Assembly (NCBI GenBank): GCA_002314795.1
Contig: DCHI01000031.1
Span: 13,274 to 77,273 of the forward strand
DNA length: 64,000 nucleotides
Direction of reading: 5' to 3'
Origin: Bacteroidales bacterium UBA1756
Lineage (GTDB): Bacteria; Bacteroidota; Bacteroidia; Bacteroidales; WCHB1-69
This document shows positions 43,270 to 52,571 of the stretch, one piece after another. The position numbers and the translations under genes were made by a program. The notes below the pieces were generated by a model, which made no database searches, was not told the origin of the DNA, and was given only the letters and a program-made list of their open reading frames with translations. Numbering within the stretch: position 1 is the first letter of the stretch; each line of letters opens with the position of its first letter.

Positions 43270-45039
43270 TTATCCGAAGAGTTCGTCAATCTGCTCTTTG
43301 TAGATTTTTTGCACAATGTGACGTTTCACTTTGAGCGTCGGAGTCAAAATGCCGTTCTGCTGGCTCCAAGAGTCGCTGACCAGTCTGAATTTCTTAATGC
43401 GTTCTGTTTCACCGAATAAGGCATTGTATTTTTCAATCTCTCGAGAAAAACGTTTGTTGATTGCCAAGTCGTGTACAGCCTCTTCCGGCGTTGAAAAATC
43501 AATGTTGTGGCGTTTGCACCACGATTTCAAGTGTTCGAAATTGGGAGAGATGATGGCGGCGGCAAATTTCTGATTTTCACCCACAACTACCATATTGTCA
43601 ATGAACAGGGATTCTCCGAATTTTTCTTCAATAACTTGTGGATTGACGTACTTTCCAAAAGAGGTCTTGAAAATATTTTTCAGACGGCCAGTGATTTTCA
43701 GCTGTCCCTTGTCCGTCCATTCCCCTTGGTCGCCCGTGTGGAACCAGCCGTCCTCATCAATCACCGTGCGAGTGAGTTCCTCATCTTTGTAATATCCCAT
43801 CATCACATTCGGCCCTTTGCACAGAATTTCCCCATTATCAGCAATGCGGACGGAGACGCCTGGAAGTGCGAAACCGACAGTGCCGACTTCGCGGGAATAT
43901 TTCAGGCGCTGGCTGACAGCAATGACGGGTGAGGTTTCGGTAGCGCCATAACCTTCGAAAACTGGCATCCCGATAGCAGAAAACAGGGCGCACAGCCGCG
44001 GCTGAAGACTGGCAGCTCCCGATATGAGAATGTCGAAGTTTCCTCCAATGTTTTTTCGTATCTTTTTGTAAATCAACTTGTCTGCGACCCAATGGCGGCA
44101 ATTGTACCAAAGGGTTCTGTCCGAGTCCTGAATCTTGTATTGTTCTGCCAGGTCAATGGCCCAGTCGTAAATTGCCTTCGGAACGGGCTTCATATTCTTA
44201 CTCGCCGAGCAGATTTTTTCCGCGAATTTCTCTAAAACTCTGGGCACTGCACCCATCATCGTCGGGTTGACCTCTTTAATATTTTCTGCAATAGTGCCAA
44301 GATTTTGCGCATAATAGACACTCATCCCGAGATGCTGATACAAGAAAACGATCATTCGTTCGTAGGCGTGGCACAAGGGAAGAAAACTGAATCCGCGCTT
44401 TGACCACTTGGCGGGTATCTGTCTTAAATTTTTGATTTGGTTGACGATGTTGCTATGTGACAACATAACTCCTTTGGGCGTTCCCGTCGTTCCAGAGGTG
44501 TACATAATGGTTGAACAATCCTCCGGTTTGACAGCATCACTTCTTCTAAGCAGTTCCTCCGGATTCCGGTGCGACGCTCCCAATTCGATCAGTTGATCGA
44601 GATAGGGGAATTTTTCGCGGTTGATAAAGGTGTAAACATACTTTAAATCAGGAGTATCTGGAAGAATATTTGCAATTTTGTTCATCACTTCCGCGCCTTC
44701 CACGATGACGGCTTTCATTCCGGAATGCTGAACGATGTACCGATAGTCGTTTTCACTAATGGTAGGATAGACAGGAACCGAGATAGCGCCAATCTGCAAA
44801 ATGGCCATATCAATCATATTCCATTCGGGGCGGTTGGTGGAAATAATGCCGACGCGGTCGCCTTGCTGTATGCCGAGTTCCATAAAACCATAGCTGATAT
44901 TGTCGGTGATATGTTTGTATTCGCTCGGCGAATAGGCGAGCCATCTGCCGTTGTTCTTTCCAGCAAGTGCCGTTTTTTGATTCGGATGTCTTTCTTCGTA
45001 CTGATTTAAAATGTCAAAAATTCTTGAAATGTCTTTCAT
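43270..45039 (-). CDS. long-chain fatty acid-CoA ligase (AMP-binding enzyme)
   Basis: A 589-residue ANL-superfamily enzyme that activates fatty acids to acyl-CoA through an acyl-AMP intermediate. Start at 45039 (MKDISRIFDILNQYEER); the upstream frame continues 14 codons without support. Motifs: ATP-binding YTSGTTGTPKGVMLSHSN, EGYGATETSPV, the adenylate motif WFHTGDQGEW and the C-terminal GRLKNIFKTSFGKYVNPQVIE. In an anaerobe it may serve lipid recycling rather than beta-oxidation. Ends next to the 9-base tandem repeat. Confidence 0.93.
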   Translation of the reverse strand: MKDISRIFDILNQYEERHPNQKTALAGKNNGRWLAYSPSEYKHITDNISYGFMELGIQQGDRVGIISTNRPEWNMIDMAILQIGAISVPVYPTISENDYRYIVQHSGMKAVIVEGAEVMNKIANILPDTPDLKYVYTFINREKFPYLDQLIELGASHRNPEELLRRSDAVKPEDCSTIMYTSGTTGTPKGVMLSHSNIVNQIKNLRQIPAKWSKRGFSFLPLCHAYERMIVFLYQHLGMSVYYAQNLGTIAENIKEVNPTMMGAVPRVLEKFAEKICSASKNMKPVPKAIYDWAIDLAEQYKIQDSDRTLWYNCRHWVADKLIYKKIRKNIGGNFDILISGAASLQPRLCALFSAIGMPVFEGYGATETSPVIAVSQRLKYSREVGTVGFALPGVSVRIADNGEILCKGPNVMMGYYKDEELTRTVIDEDGWFHTGDQGEWTDKGQLKITGRLKNIFKTSFGKYVNPQVIEEKFGESLFIDNMVVVGENQKFAAAIISPNFEHLKSWCKRHNIDFSTPEEAVHDLAINKRFSREIEKYNALFGETERIKKFRLVSDSWSQQNGILTPTLKVKRHIVQKIYKEQIDELFG

Positions 45040-45143
45040 ACTGTTTTTGAGTTTAAAAATGAGGGTGCAAAAGAACATCATTTTATAAAATGCTTGATAA
45101 TAATGGGATAGGGGCGAATGAAGCGGGACTTAACGTTTTTATT

Positions 45144-45174
45144 TGGGGCGAAATCTGTTCTTCTGGGGCGAAAT
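45144..45174. promoter_or_regulatory. perfect 11-base direct repeats, candidate LytTR operator
   Basis: TGGGGCGAAAT occurs at 45144-45154 and 45164-45174, period 20 bases. The two boxes end 34 bases before the -7 element of the LytTR gene. A further GGGGCGAATG lies at 45111-45120 and GGCGAATGAA at 45177-45186. LytTR regulators are known to bind pairs of direct repeats spaced about two helix turns apart. Confidence 0.5.
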
Positions 45175-45208
45175 TCGGCGAATGAAATTACGAGTGGGAT
45201 AAAAATCG

Positions 45209-45217
45209 TATTTTTGC
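45209..45217 (+). promoter_or_regulatory. Bacteroidota -7 promoter element
   Basis: TATTTTTGC, 27 bases before the LytTR gene start at 45236. Confidence 0.65.
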
Positions 45218-45235
45218 CGCCCGATTTTTTATGCG

Positions 45236-46111
45236 ATGAATAAAAAACTACCAGAATATTTACTCAAGTTGAACACGAATTTGGAAATGTTGGCTTTCGT
45301 CGCCGTATTTTCCTTCGTCTTCATCTGTGTCTATACTCCTTTTGAATCTTCCAATTGGTTTAACACGAGCTCCTCGTCGCGTCAGTTCCTTTATTCGGCA
45401 ATCGCCATTCTTGGTGGCGTAGCGATTTTGTCGTTGGGACGGTTTCTTCTTTTTATAATTAGCAAAAAGGCAACGATTACCATTCTGCAGTACAGTTTTT
45501 GGCTGTGCGTGGAAATCCTTTTTATAGCGATAATCTATTCTGTATTTAATGTATTGATACTTAATGATTCAAGAGGATTTCCTCAAGTGTTCCGTCGGGC
45601 AATTCTTTTCGTCCCACTCATCCTTTTCATTCCCTATACCGTCTCATTCTTGTATTTTGCTTTCAAAGATCGGGACGTAAAGCTCCGTGCGCTCAGGAAG
45701 GAGACTGCGGATTCTGTGATTGGCTCGCCGGACTCCGAAAGTGTCCAGCAGAAACCTGCAAACGATGTTATCCACTTTGTGGATGAAAAAGGCGCATTAA
45801 AACTCTCTATTCAAAGTGATTTCGTTCTGTATGTGCTCTCCGCTGACAACTATGTGAGCATTTACTATCAGAACAAAGGGAAAATCATTCATACGATGGT
45901 TCGCACTACGTTGAAAAGTCTGGAAGAAAAGTTGGAACCATACGGCTTTGTTCGCTGTCATCGTTCTTATTTAGTGAATGTTAACAAGGTGAAAATCGTT
46001 AGAAAAGAGCGTGAGGGTTTCTTTATTGATTTGGATATGGACGGCATTGGAGACATCCCGATTTCCAAGACCTACGCCGAGAAAATGATGAAGGTTTTCT
46101 CTTTCAATTAG
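45236..46111 (+). CDS. membrane-bound LytTR-family transcriptional regulator
   Basis: A 291-residue protein with four hydrophobic segments in the first 145 residues (about 17-37, 51-72, 82-104, 120-142), a polar linker and a C-terminal LytTR DNA-binding domain from about 178 to 285. LytTR marks are FVLYVLSADNYVSIYYQNKG, TTLKSLEEKLEPYGFVRCHRSYLVNVNKV and ISKTYAEKM. There is no receiver domain, so it is not a classical response regulator: the membrane part may sense a signal directly. A direct repeat upstream (45144-45174) may be its own operator. Confidence 0.9.
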   Translation: MNKKLPEYLLKLNTNLEMLAFVAVFSFVFICVYTPFESSNWFNTSSSSRQFLYSAIAILGGVAILSLGRFLLFIISKKATITILQYSFWLCVEILFIAIIYSVFNVLILNDSRGFPQVFRRAILFVPLILFIPYTVSFLYFAFKDRDVKLRALRKETADSVIGSPDSESVQQKPANDVIHFVDEKGALKLSIQSDFVLYVLSADNYVSIYYQNKGKIIHTMVRTTLKSLEEKLEPYGFVRCHRSYLVNVNKVKIVRKEREGFFIDLDMDGIGDIPISKTYAEKMMKVFSFN

Positions 46112-46168
46112 TCCTGTTTTTTTTACTTTTTTTATAAAAAAGTCGTAACTCGTTTGGCGAAAATCACG

Positions 46169-46177
46169 TAAATTTGC
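46169..46177 (+). promoter_or_regulatory. Bacteroidota -7 promoter element
   Basis: TAAATTTGC, 18 bases before the M64 peptidase start at 46195; supports that start. Confidence 0.65.
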
Positions 46178-46194
46178 GCCCTTATTTTGTGAAG

Positions 46195-47466
46195 ATGAAA
46201 AGAATAATCTTTCTACTTGCGGTTCTTGCCATTTGGGGAAATATTACCGCTCAAAGTTTTGATAAATACTTTGAAAACAAAACGTTACGAATAAACTATC
46301 TGCACATAGGCAATAGCTCTACCGAAATGATCGAGGTCAGCTCTTTTTCGGCCGGTGGCATTTGGAGTGGCACCCGTTCCTTTTTGATAGATCCGCATCG
46401 TTACGGCGATATGCTTCTCGAAGTTTATGACGCCGCCACGAATGCGCTACTCTATTCACGCAGTTACTCTACACTTTTCTGTGAATACCGCGCTACCGAA
46501 CGCGCACTCACTGAGACCGGAAGTTTTGAAGAGTGCATCAATATTCCTATGCCGAAATCTCCTATTAAGTTCACCTTCAAGGTCTTTGACCGTCGTAACG
46601 TTTCCAAGCTGCTATACGTGGGGAAGTATGATCCGGCTAAGACCGTAACTAACCATTTTGTAAACGAATACGAAGTGCTGGAGTTGCATAAAGGCGGGAA
46701 ATCTGAAAACTGTATCGACATTTTGTTTTTGCCTGATGGTTATGCAAAGGAGGATGCAGAAAAGTTGGAATCCGATATGAAACGCTTCGCTTCCTACGTG
46801 ATGAATTGTTCCCCCTACAAAGAAAACAAGACCAAAGTCAACATTCGTGCCATCAAGGGTTTTTCCGAAGAGTCGGGCATTACGGACCCCAACGGCGGTA
46901 TCAAACGTAACACCTTGCTCAACAGCAGTTACAACGTCATCGATGTCGATCGCTACCTGATGTGCCTCAATGTTTGGAAAATGTACGACATCGCTGACGA
47001 CGCTCCATTTGATGTCATCATCATCATCGCCAATTCCGACAAGTACGGTGGGGGAGGTATTTATAACTTTTATGCAACCGTCTGCAACGGTGCGCCTCAA
47101 GCCGATTATGTCATTGTCCACGAAATGGGACACCTGATTGGCGGTCTCGCGGACGAGTACTATAATTCTGAGGTTTCAGTAATGGACTATTATCCGACTG
47201 ATGTCGAGCCGGTGGAACCGAATGTTACGACATTGGTTGATTTCGATTCCAAATGGAAATCGTTGCTTTCATCGGACGTTCCGGTCCCGACGCCTGCGTC
47301 CGAAGACCACAAGGGCGTTTTGGGTGTTTACGAGGGTGCGGGTTACGTGGCCAAAGGCGTCTATCGCCCGTGGCTGAATTGTACGATGAAGGTCATTGCG
47401 TACAACCAGTTCTGTCCTGTCTGCACAAATGTGCTCATCGAGGCCATCAACTATTATACCAAATAA
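46195..47466 (+). CDS. M64 family (IgA peptidase-like) zinc metallopeptidase
   Basis: 423 residues from 46195 (MKRIIFLLAVLAIWGNITAQ, signal peptide). An N-terminal beta domain of M64_N type (about 20-135) precedes the catalytic domain, which opens with KSENCIDILFLPDGYAKEDAEK. The zinc site is HEMGHLIGGLADEYY (HExxH plus a downstream Asp/Glu). Late cysteines CTMK and CPVC are conserved in the family. No T9SS sorting domain is present, so it is probably periplasmic or secreted otherwise. M64 enzymes are named for the IgA protease of Clostridium ramosum; IgA cleavage is not implied here. Confidence 0.9.
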   Translation: MKRIIFLLAVLAIWGNITAQSFDKYFENKTLRINYLHIGNSSTEMIEVSSFSAGGIWSGTRSFLIDPHRYGDMLLEVYDAATNALLYSRSYSTLFCEYRATERALTETGSFEECINIPMPKSPIKFTFKVFDRRNVSKLLYVGKYDPAKTVTNHFVNEYEVLELHKGGKSENCIDILFLPDGYAKEDAEKLESDMKRFASYVMNCSPYKENKTKVNIRAIKGFSEESGITDPNGGIKRNTLLNSSYNVIDVDRYLMCLNVWKMYDIADDAPFDVIIIIANSDKYGGGGIYNFYATVCNGAPQADYVIVHEMGHLIGGLADEYYNSEVSVMDYYPTDVEPVEPNVTTLVDFDSKWKSLLSSDVPVPTPASEDHKGVLGVYEGAGYVAKGVYRPWLNCTMKVIAYNQFCPVCTNVLIEAINYYTK

Positions 47467-47527
47467 ATCGAATTGATTTTTTCTTTGATTTTATCATCTA
47501 TTATAAAATAATTTAAACCAAAAAACT

Positions 47528-48436
47528 ATGAGTATCACAAAATTAGACCAGATTATTGATCTGGTGAAAACCCGTCCTCAAAAAAGATTAGTAGCTGCTT
47601 ATGCGAATGATGCGCACACGATTGAAGCCGTTCATAATGCCGTTAAAATGGGTATTGTCAAGGCCACGCTCGTTGGCGACGAAGCTACCATCAAGGAAGT
47701 CTGCAAAGCAAACAACATTGATGTCAACGACTTCACGATTGTACAGGAAGCAGATGAGAACAAGGCCGCCGCTAAAGCTTGTGAATTGATTAACAGCGGT
47801 GAAGGCGATATTTTGATGAAAGGTCTTCTTTCAACCGACAAGTATATGCGTGCCATTCTGAATAAGGAACGTGGTTTGATGCCTGGCCCGAAAGCCGTTC
47901 TTTCACACGTTACCGTCATTGAAACTCCGCGTTATCACAAACTGATTGTCTGCGGTGACGTTGCCATCATTCCCGCTCCGGACCTTAACCAAAAGATTGC
48001 CATCACCAACTATTTGATTAATACGGCTCGCGCACTGCAAATCGAGAAACCGAAAGTTGCCGTTTTGGCTGCTACCGAACAGGTACTTCCTGGAATGCAG
48101 GCCTGTGTTGACGCTTGCATCATCAGCAAGATGGGCGACCGTGGTATGATCAAGAATGCCATCGTGGACGGCCCTCTTGGTGTGGACCTCGCTATCGATA
48201 TGGAATGTGTCCAAATCAAGAAAGTGAAGAGCGAAGTTGCTGGCGACGCTGACTGTCTCGTATTCCCGAACATTGAAACGGGTAATGTGTTCTACAAATG
48301 CAACACCAAGTTGGCAGGTGCTGAACTCGGCGCAATGGTCGTTGGAGCAAAGGTTCCTTGCGTCCTCTCTTCCCGCGGTGACTCCACCCATACCAAACTC
48401 TATTCCATCGCATTGGCTGCATTGTCAGCAAAATAA
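47528..48436 (+). CDS. phosphate butyryltransferase / phosphate acyltransferase (Ptb-like)
   Basis: A 302-residue enzyme that moves an acyl group between CoA and phosphate, the first half of making ATP from butyryl- or acetyl-CoA. Features: RLVAAYANDAHTIEAVHNAVKMGI, DILMKGLLSTDKYMRAILNKE, LSHVTVIETPRYHKL and PNIETGNVFYK, all typical of the Pta/Ptb family. Length fits Ptb and not the long Pta. The partner butyrate kinase gene, usually adjacent, is not found next to it; the next gene is a lipoprotein 9 bases on, then aspS. With kdd it hints at amino-acid fermentation to butyrate. Confidence 0.88.
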   Translation: MSITKLDQIIDLVKTRPQKRLVAAYANDAHTIEAVHNAVKMGIVKATLVGDEATIKEVCKANNIDVNDFTIVQEADENKAAAKACELINSGEGDILMKGLLSTDKYMRAILNKERGLMPGPKAVLSHVTVIETPRYHKLIVCGDVAIIPAPDLNQKIAITNYLINTARALQIEKPKVAVLAATEQVLPGMQACVDACIISKMGDRGMIKNAIVDGPLGVDLAIDMECVQIKKVKSEVAGDADCLVFPNIETGNVFYKCNTKLAGAELGAMVVGAKVPCVLSSRGDSTHTKLYSIALAALSAK

Positions 48437-48445
48437 TCCTCGTTT

Positions 48446-49129
48446 ATGAAGAAGAATCTGTTCGCATTCGTTTTGGTTTTGGCCTCGCTTTTGGCTGGAT
48501 GCTCTGGCGTTGAATATGTTGAGTCTGATCAAGTGGAACAAAATTACATTTTTCAACGTTATTACATCGTTTATGATGCTCAAAAACAGTTGCTTACTGC
48601 TGATGTGGCCTTCTCTGTGGATAATCTTTCTGGCTCGCTCGTTCACTTGACATCTCCGTCGTACCTGACTTGTGATGATGAAAAAGTGGTATTTGAAAAC
48701 GGTACCTATTTTTTATCAAGAGACTGTTCCACGGCACCGAAAAGGATTTCTTTTTGTTATGTAGATAATGATGGAAAGGAATATGTGAACAGATTCAAAA
48801 TTAAATCAATAGATACGAAAGTCAATGAAATTTCCTTTTCGCGGGAGCAGAGTTCTACTGTTTCATTCGAAGGCGCCAAGGCCAATGATACTGAACGGTT
48901 CTTCATCGTTTTGGAGCAGGATGGAAAGGAAAATATTGAAATTGAAGCAAATGATGCAAAAGGACACCAACTGATTTTTGAGGCCGATGACGTTTTTGCT
49001 ATTCCAGCTGGAACGTACAATGCAAAATTGCTTCGCCGGTACGAAGGTACCAATGTCTGTGCTGCCGACCGTGGCGGCATCTGGACGTGTGAAAGTTATT
49101 CTGTCTCAAAGAAAGTTACAATTAAATAA
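48446..49129 (+). CDS. hypothetical lipoprotein
   Basis: A 227-residue lipoprotein with lipobox LLAGC (Cys19) and a mature part rich in beta strands, for example [20 protein letters not shown] and [18 protein letters not shown]. It contains Cys102- and Cys-containing loops near the end ([15 protein letters not shown]). It resembles unnamed Bacteroidota lipoproteins; no function can be given. It sits between the Ptb gene (9 bases) and aspS (4 bases), probably on one transcript. Confidence 0.75.
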   Translation: MKKNLFAFVLVLASLLAGCSGVEYVESDQVEQNYIFQRYYIVYDAQKQLLTADVAFSVDNLSGSLVHLTSPSYLTCDDEKVVFENGTYFLSRDCSTAPKRISFCYVDNDGKEYVNRFKIKSIDTKVNEISFSREQSSTVSFEGAKANDTERFFIVLEQDGKENIEIEANDAKGHQLIFEADDVFAIPAGTYNAKLLRRYEGTNVCAADRGGIWTCESYSVSKKVTIK

Positions 49130-49133
49130 TCTG

Positions 49134-50879
49134 ATGAAAACAACTTTAAGAACACACACTTGTGGAGAACTGAATATCAGCAATGTCAACCAAAAAGTGA
49201 CACTCTGTGGCTGGATTCAGAAAATTAGAAATTTAGGAGGTATGACCTTCATTGACTTGCGTGACCGCTACGGAATTACGCAGTTGGCATTTAACGCCGA
49301 AACCAACCCTGACCTGTGCAAACAGATTGAGCCCTTCGGACGCGAATGGGTCGTGCAAGTAACTGGTTCTGTCGCTGAACGTTACAGCAAGAATAAGAAT
49401 ATACCGACCGGTGATATTGAAATTCTTGTCGAACAAATCAACGTTCTCAACGAGTCCATCACCCCACCGTTTACCATCGAAGATGACTCCGACGGCGGCG
49501 ATGAACTCCGTATGAAATATCGTTACCTGGACTTGCGTCGCAACCCCGTGAAAAACAACCTGCTTTTCCGACACAGATTGGGAATCGCTATTCGTAACTA
49601 TATGAATAACATCGGTTTCGTGGAAATTGAAACCCCGATGTTGGTGAATTCAACTCCCGAAGGAGCTCGCGACTTCGTCGTCCCGTCACGTCTCAGCCAC
49701 GGAGAATTCTACGCGCTCCCACAGTCTCCTCAAACGTTCAAGCAACTGCTGATGGTTTCCGGTTTTGACCGCTATTTCCAGATTGTTAAATGCTTCCGTG
49801 ACGAAGACCTCCGCGCGGACCGTCAACCGGAATTTACTCAAATTGACTGCGAAATGTCTTTCGTTACCCAAGAAGATATTCTTCAGACTTTTGAAGGCCT
49901 GATCAAGTACATCTTCAAGGAAGTGAAGGGTATGGATATCGCTCCCATCGAGAGAATTACTTGGCACGATGCAATGAAATATTATGGAAGTGACAAGCCC
50001 GATGCCCGTTTCGGTATGCGCTTTGTGGAACTGAACGATGTTCTTCAACACAAGGATTTCAAGGTTTTCAATGAAGCCCAACTCGTTGTCGGTATTGTGG
50101 CTAAGGGTTGTGCATCTTATAGCAGAAAGCAACTGGATTCACTGACTGATTTCGTCAAACGTCCGCAAGTGGGTGCCACGGGACTCGTTTACGTCCAGTG
50201 TCAGGAAGGTGGGCACTACAAATCTTCTGTTGACAAATTCTACGATCAGAACGATTTGGCTGCTGTTGCTGAAAAGTGCGGTGCGGAAGAAGGTGACTTG
50301 ATTCTGATTATGGCTGGCCCGCGTCTGAAAACGCAGAAACAGATGTGCGAACTTCGTCTCGAAATGGGCCGCATCCTCGGTCTGCGCAAGGCAGGTGAGT
50401 ACAAACTTCTGTGGGTCGTTGATTTCCCGTTGTTGGAATGGGACGAAGAAACACAACGTTTTTACGCAATGCACCATCCTTTTACCGCTCCGAAACCGGA
50501 ACACGAATCGATGCTTGAAACCAATCCGGGCGAAGTGAACGCCAATGCGTACGATTTGGTTATCAATGGTACCGAAGTGGGCGGCGGCTCAATCCGTATT
50601 CACGACAAGAATATGCAGAAGCGTATGTTCAAAGCCCTCGGTTTCAGTGAGGAAGAAGCTCAAAAACAGTTCGGTTTCTTGATGAACGCCTTCCAATTCG
50701 GCGCTCCGCCTCACGGTGGCCTCGCTTTCGGCTTCGACCGTATGTGCTCGGTGCTTTGCGATGTGGATTCCATCCGTGACTTCATCGCCTTCCCGAAAAA
50801 TAATTCCGCTCGCGATATGATGCTGAATGCCCCGACTCCGATTTCGGACGCACAACTCAAAGAGTTGGGTTTGAAATAA
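49134..50879 (+). CDS. aspS: aspartate-tRNA ligase
   Basis: A 581-residue class II aminoacyl-tRNA synthetase of bacterial type. Start at 49134 ([14 protein letters not shown]); earlier in-frame starts lie in the lipoprotein gene. The N-terminal OB-fold binds the anticodon ([22 protein letters not shown]); catalytic motifs include [55 protein letters not shown] and GLAFGFDRM; a GAD insertion domain lies between them. A terminator follows the stop. Confidence 0.97.
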   Translation: MKTTLRTHTCGELNISNVNQKVTLCGWIQKIRNLGGMTFIDLRDRYGITQLAFNAETNPDLCKQIEPFGREWVVQVTGSVAERYSKNKNIPTGDIEILVEQINVLNESITPPFTIEDDSDGGDELRMKYRYLDLRRNPVKNNLLFRHRLGIAIRNYMNNIGFVEIETPMLVNSTPEGARDFVVPSRLSHGEFYALPQSPQTFKQLLMVSGFDRYFQIVKCFRDEDLRADRQPEFTQIDCEMSFVTQEDILQTFEGLIKYIFKEVKGMDIAPIERITWHDAMKYYGSDKPDARFGMRFVELNDVLQHKDFKVFNEAQLVVGIVAKGCASYSRKQLDSLTDFVKRPQVGATGLVYVQCQEGGHYKSSVDKFYDQNDLAAVAEKCGAEEGDLILIMAGPRLKTQKQMCELRLEMGRILGLRKAGEYKLLWVVDFPLLEWDEETQRFYAMHHPFTAPKPEHESMLETNPGEVNANAYDLVINGTEVGGGSIRIHDKNMQKRMFKALGFSEEEAQKQFGFLMNAFQFGAPPHGGLAFGFDRMCSVLCDVDSIRDFIAFPKNNSARDMMLNAPTPISDAQLKELGLK

Positions 50880-50897
50880 GGACGAAGGTGTTTTTTT

Positions 50898-50936
50898 AAG
50901 AGGGAATAGGACAATGGCTCTATTCCCTCTTCTTTT
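50898..50936 (+). terminator. intrinsic terminator after aspS
   Basis: A 12-bp stem AAGAGGGAATAG/CTATTCCCTCTT (50898-50909, 50920-50931) with a 10-base loop followed by CTTTTT. Confidence 0.88.
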
Positions 50937-50951
50937 TAAATATGTATAATA

Positions 50952-51413
50952 ATGGAAAAGACAAATGTTATGCGAATCCTTAGCCAGAAAGGGATTCCGT
51001 ATGTTGCACACGAATACGACCCGGCGCTGACGGACGGAGTGACCATTGCCGCCACGTTGGATGAAAATCCCGAATGTGTCTTCAAAACGCTGGTGACGAT
51101 TGCCAATACGGGAGAACATTACGTCTTTGTTATTCCGGTATGCTGCTCGTTGGATTTGAAAAAAGCAGCTGCTGCCGCCGGTGTCAAAAACGTATTGATG
51201 ATCAAGCAGAAGGATTTGCTCCCGCTGACGGGTTATATCCACGGCGGATGTTCTCCAATAGGGATGAAAAAACCTTTCAAAACTTTTGTCGAGGAAAGTG
51301 CCACCTTGTGCGAGAAAATGTTCTTCAGCGCGGGGAGGGTAGGGGCGCAAATTGAAATGTCTCCGGAACTTCTTCCCCCATTGATTAATTCTGAATTCGC
51401 TGATCTCGTGTAG
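50952..51413 (+). CDS. ybaK: Cys-tRNA(Pro) deacylase YbaK/EbsC
   Basis: A 153-residue editing enzyme that removes cysteine wrongly attached to tRNA-Pro by prolyl-tRNA synthetase. Family marks: NVMRILSQKGIPYVAHEYDPA, ECVFKTLVTIANTGEHYVFVIPV with a conserved Lys, and GGCSPIGMKK near the end. It acts in the cytoplasm and follows the aspS terminator, so it may rely on its own weak promoter or on read-through. A second editing protein of the same superfamily (ProXp-type) is at 59102. Confidence 0.9.
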   Translation: MEKTNVMRILSQKGIPYVAHEYDPALTDGVTIAATLDENPECVFKTLVTIANTGEHYVFVIPVCCSLDLKKAAAAAGVKNVLMIKQKDLLPLTGYIHGGCSPIGMKKPFKTFVEESATLCEKMFFSAGRVGAQIEMSPELLPPLINSEFADLV

Positions 51414-51489
51414 GTTACAAAATATTTGAAAAAAAATTGTTTCCCGTGTTGCACTTTGGACGTCCCATTCGTCTTTATTGTGTTTGTGT

Positions 51490-51966
51490 ATGGAAAAGAA
51501 AGACTTGTTTACATCGGAAATTATTGACCGCCTTTGGCGTTTCGCCCGCACGATTCTTCGAAGCGGGGAGGACGCCGAAGATATTGTGCAAGACACCTTG
51601 GCCAAAGCGTGGGCGAATCCATTCACAATGAATTCTCCCGAGGCCTATCTGATGCGTTCCGTCAGAAACGCTTGTATTGATCAACTTCGGACTAAAAAGG
51701 AATTTACTGACGAGTTTCCAGAAATTGCTGAACCGGGATTCGTGGATGGTTTGAATGACAAAGATTTGGTGTACAACGCTTTATCTCATCTTTCTGAACA
51801 ACAACGAATGATTGTCCATCTCAAGGATATTGAGGGCTATCCGATTTCTGAAATTTCACAAATGATGGGGCTTCAGGAAAATCATATACGAACCATCCTT
51901 TCTCGTGCTCGCAAGGCAATGAGGGAAAATATTGAAACAGAATTGAATTATGGAAACAGACATTGA
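51490..51966 (+). CDS. ECF-type RNA polymerase sigma factor
   Basis: A 158-residue sigma factor of the extracytoplasmic function group. Start at 51490 (MEKKDLFTSEIIDRLWRFA); the longer frame begins with TTG. Region 2 shows GEDAEDIVQDTLAKAWANP and AYLMRSVRNACIDQLR; region 4 shows LSEQQRMIVHLKDIEGYPISEISQMMGLQENHIRTILSRARKAMRE, the helix-turn-helix for -35 recognition. No regulatory extension is present. It starts a four-gene operon with the anti-sigma-like protein (17-base overlap). Confidence 0.93.
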   Translation: MEKKDLFTSEIIDRLWRFARTILRSGEDAEDIVQDTLAKAWANPFTMNSPEAYLMRSVRNACIDQLRTKKEFTDEFPEIAEPGFVDGLNDKDLVYNALSHLSEQQRMIVHLKDIEGYPISEISQMMGLQENHIRTILSRARKAMRENIETELNYGNRH

Positions 51967-52555
51967 AAAGGTGAAACATTGCGTCTCCTTGTGGTTGGAG
52001 GGAGAAAGCACCGACCAACAGGAACAATTTCTTAAAGATTATTTTTCAAAAGTTTCTCCCGAAGAAATTCCGGAAGAATTGAAATCCGTAGCAGCTCTCT
52101 TTCGTGGAAATGCTGCACTTGGAACGGAACGGATGCCGCATACGATCGTGCCGCCACAGCGTAATTCCAATCGCCGTCTTTGGTGGATGCTTTCGTCCAT
52201 CGCTGCCGTTGCTTTGGTTGCCTTGCTTTTTGTGACACAAAAGGACAAACTGTTGAATGAACAGGCGCCCGCTACCGATAATGTCACTTTTGCATACAAT
52301 AAAAAAACGGTCGTTCCTACGGAATCTTCTCAGAATGAGTCACAAATGACGGAACAGATTGCTGAAAAATCTGAAGCCATCTCCCAAGGAAGAACGAAAA
52401 AAGAAAGCACTCACGTTGGAAAATCGGCCGAAATCTATGGTTACGACTACGATGGGAAGCCCATCACAAACGAAAAAGAAGCGATGGAAAGTGTGGAGTG
52501 CCTTTCTTACCTTGACGTTTTCAATGAAAATATTTCAACCCTATTAGATTTTTAA
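51950..52555 (+). CDS. probable anti-sigma factor (single transmembrane segment)
   Basis: A 201-residue protein with a cytoplasmic N-terminus (residues 1-77) that is helical and carries CVSLWLEGESTDQQEQFLKDYF, as in anti-sigma domains, a single membrane segment at about 78-95 (LWWMLSSIAAVALVALLFV) and a periplasmic tail of about 105 residues, Ser/Thr/Glu rich with a terminal AYLD-like end. The position directly after the sigma gene, with overlap, and the topology support an anti-sigma role. No ZAS zinc motif is present. Confidence 0.8.
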   Translation: METDIEKVKHCVSLWLEGESTDQQEQFLKDYFSKVSPEEIPEELKSVAALFRGNAALGTERMPHTIVPPQRNSNRRLWWMLSSIAAVALVALLFVTQKDKLLNEQAPATDNVTFAYNKKTVVPTESSQNESQMTEQIAEKSEAISQGRTKKESTHVGKSAEIYGYDYDGKPITNEKEAMESVECLSYLDVFNENISTLLDF

Positions 52556-52571
52556 TAAAAATTTTTCCATT

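Noticed and set aside
46118..46142. A/T-rich perfect inverted repeat after the LytTR gene (ACTTTTTT/AAAAAAGT)
   Set aside because: Very weak pairing, 3-base loop and no following T tract on either strand, so not called a terminator.
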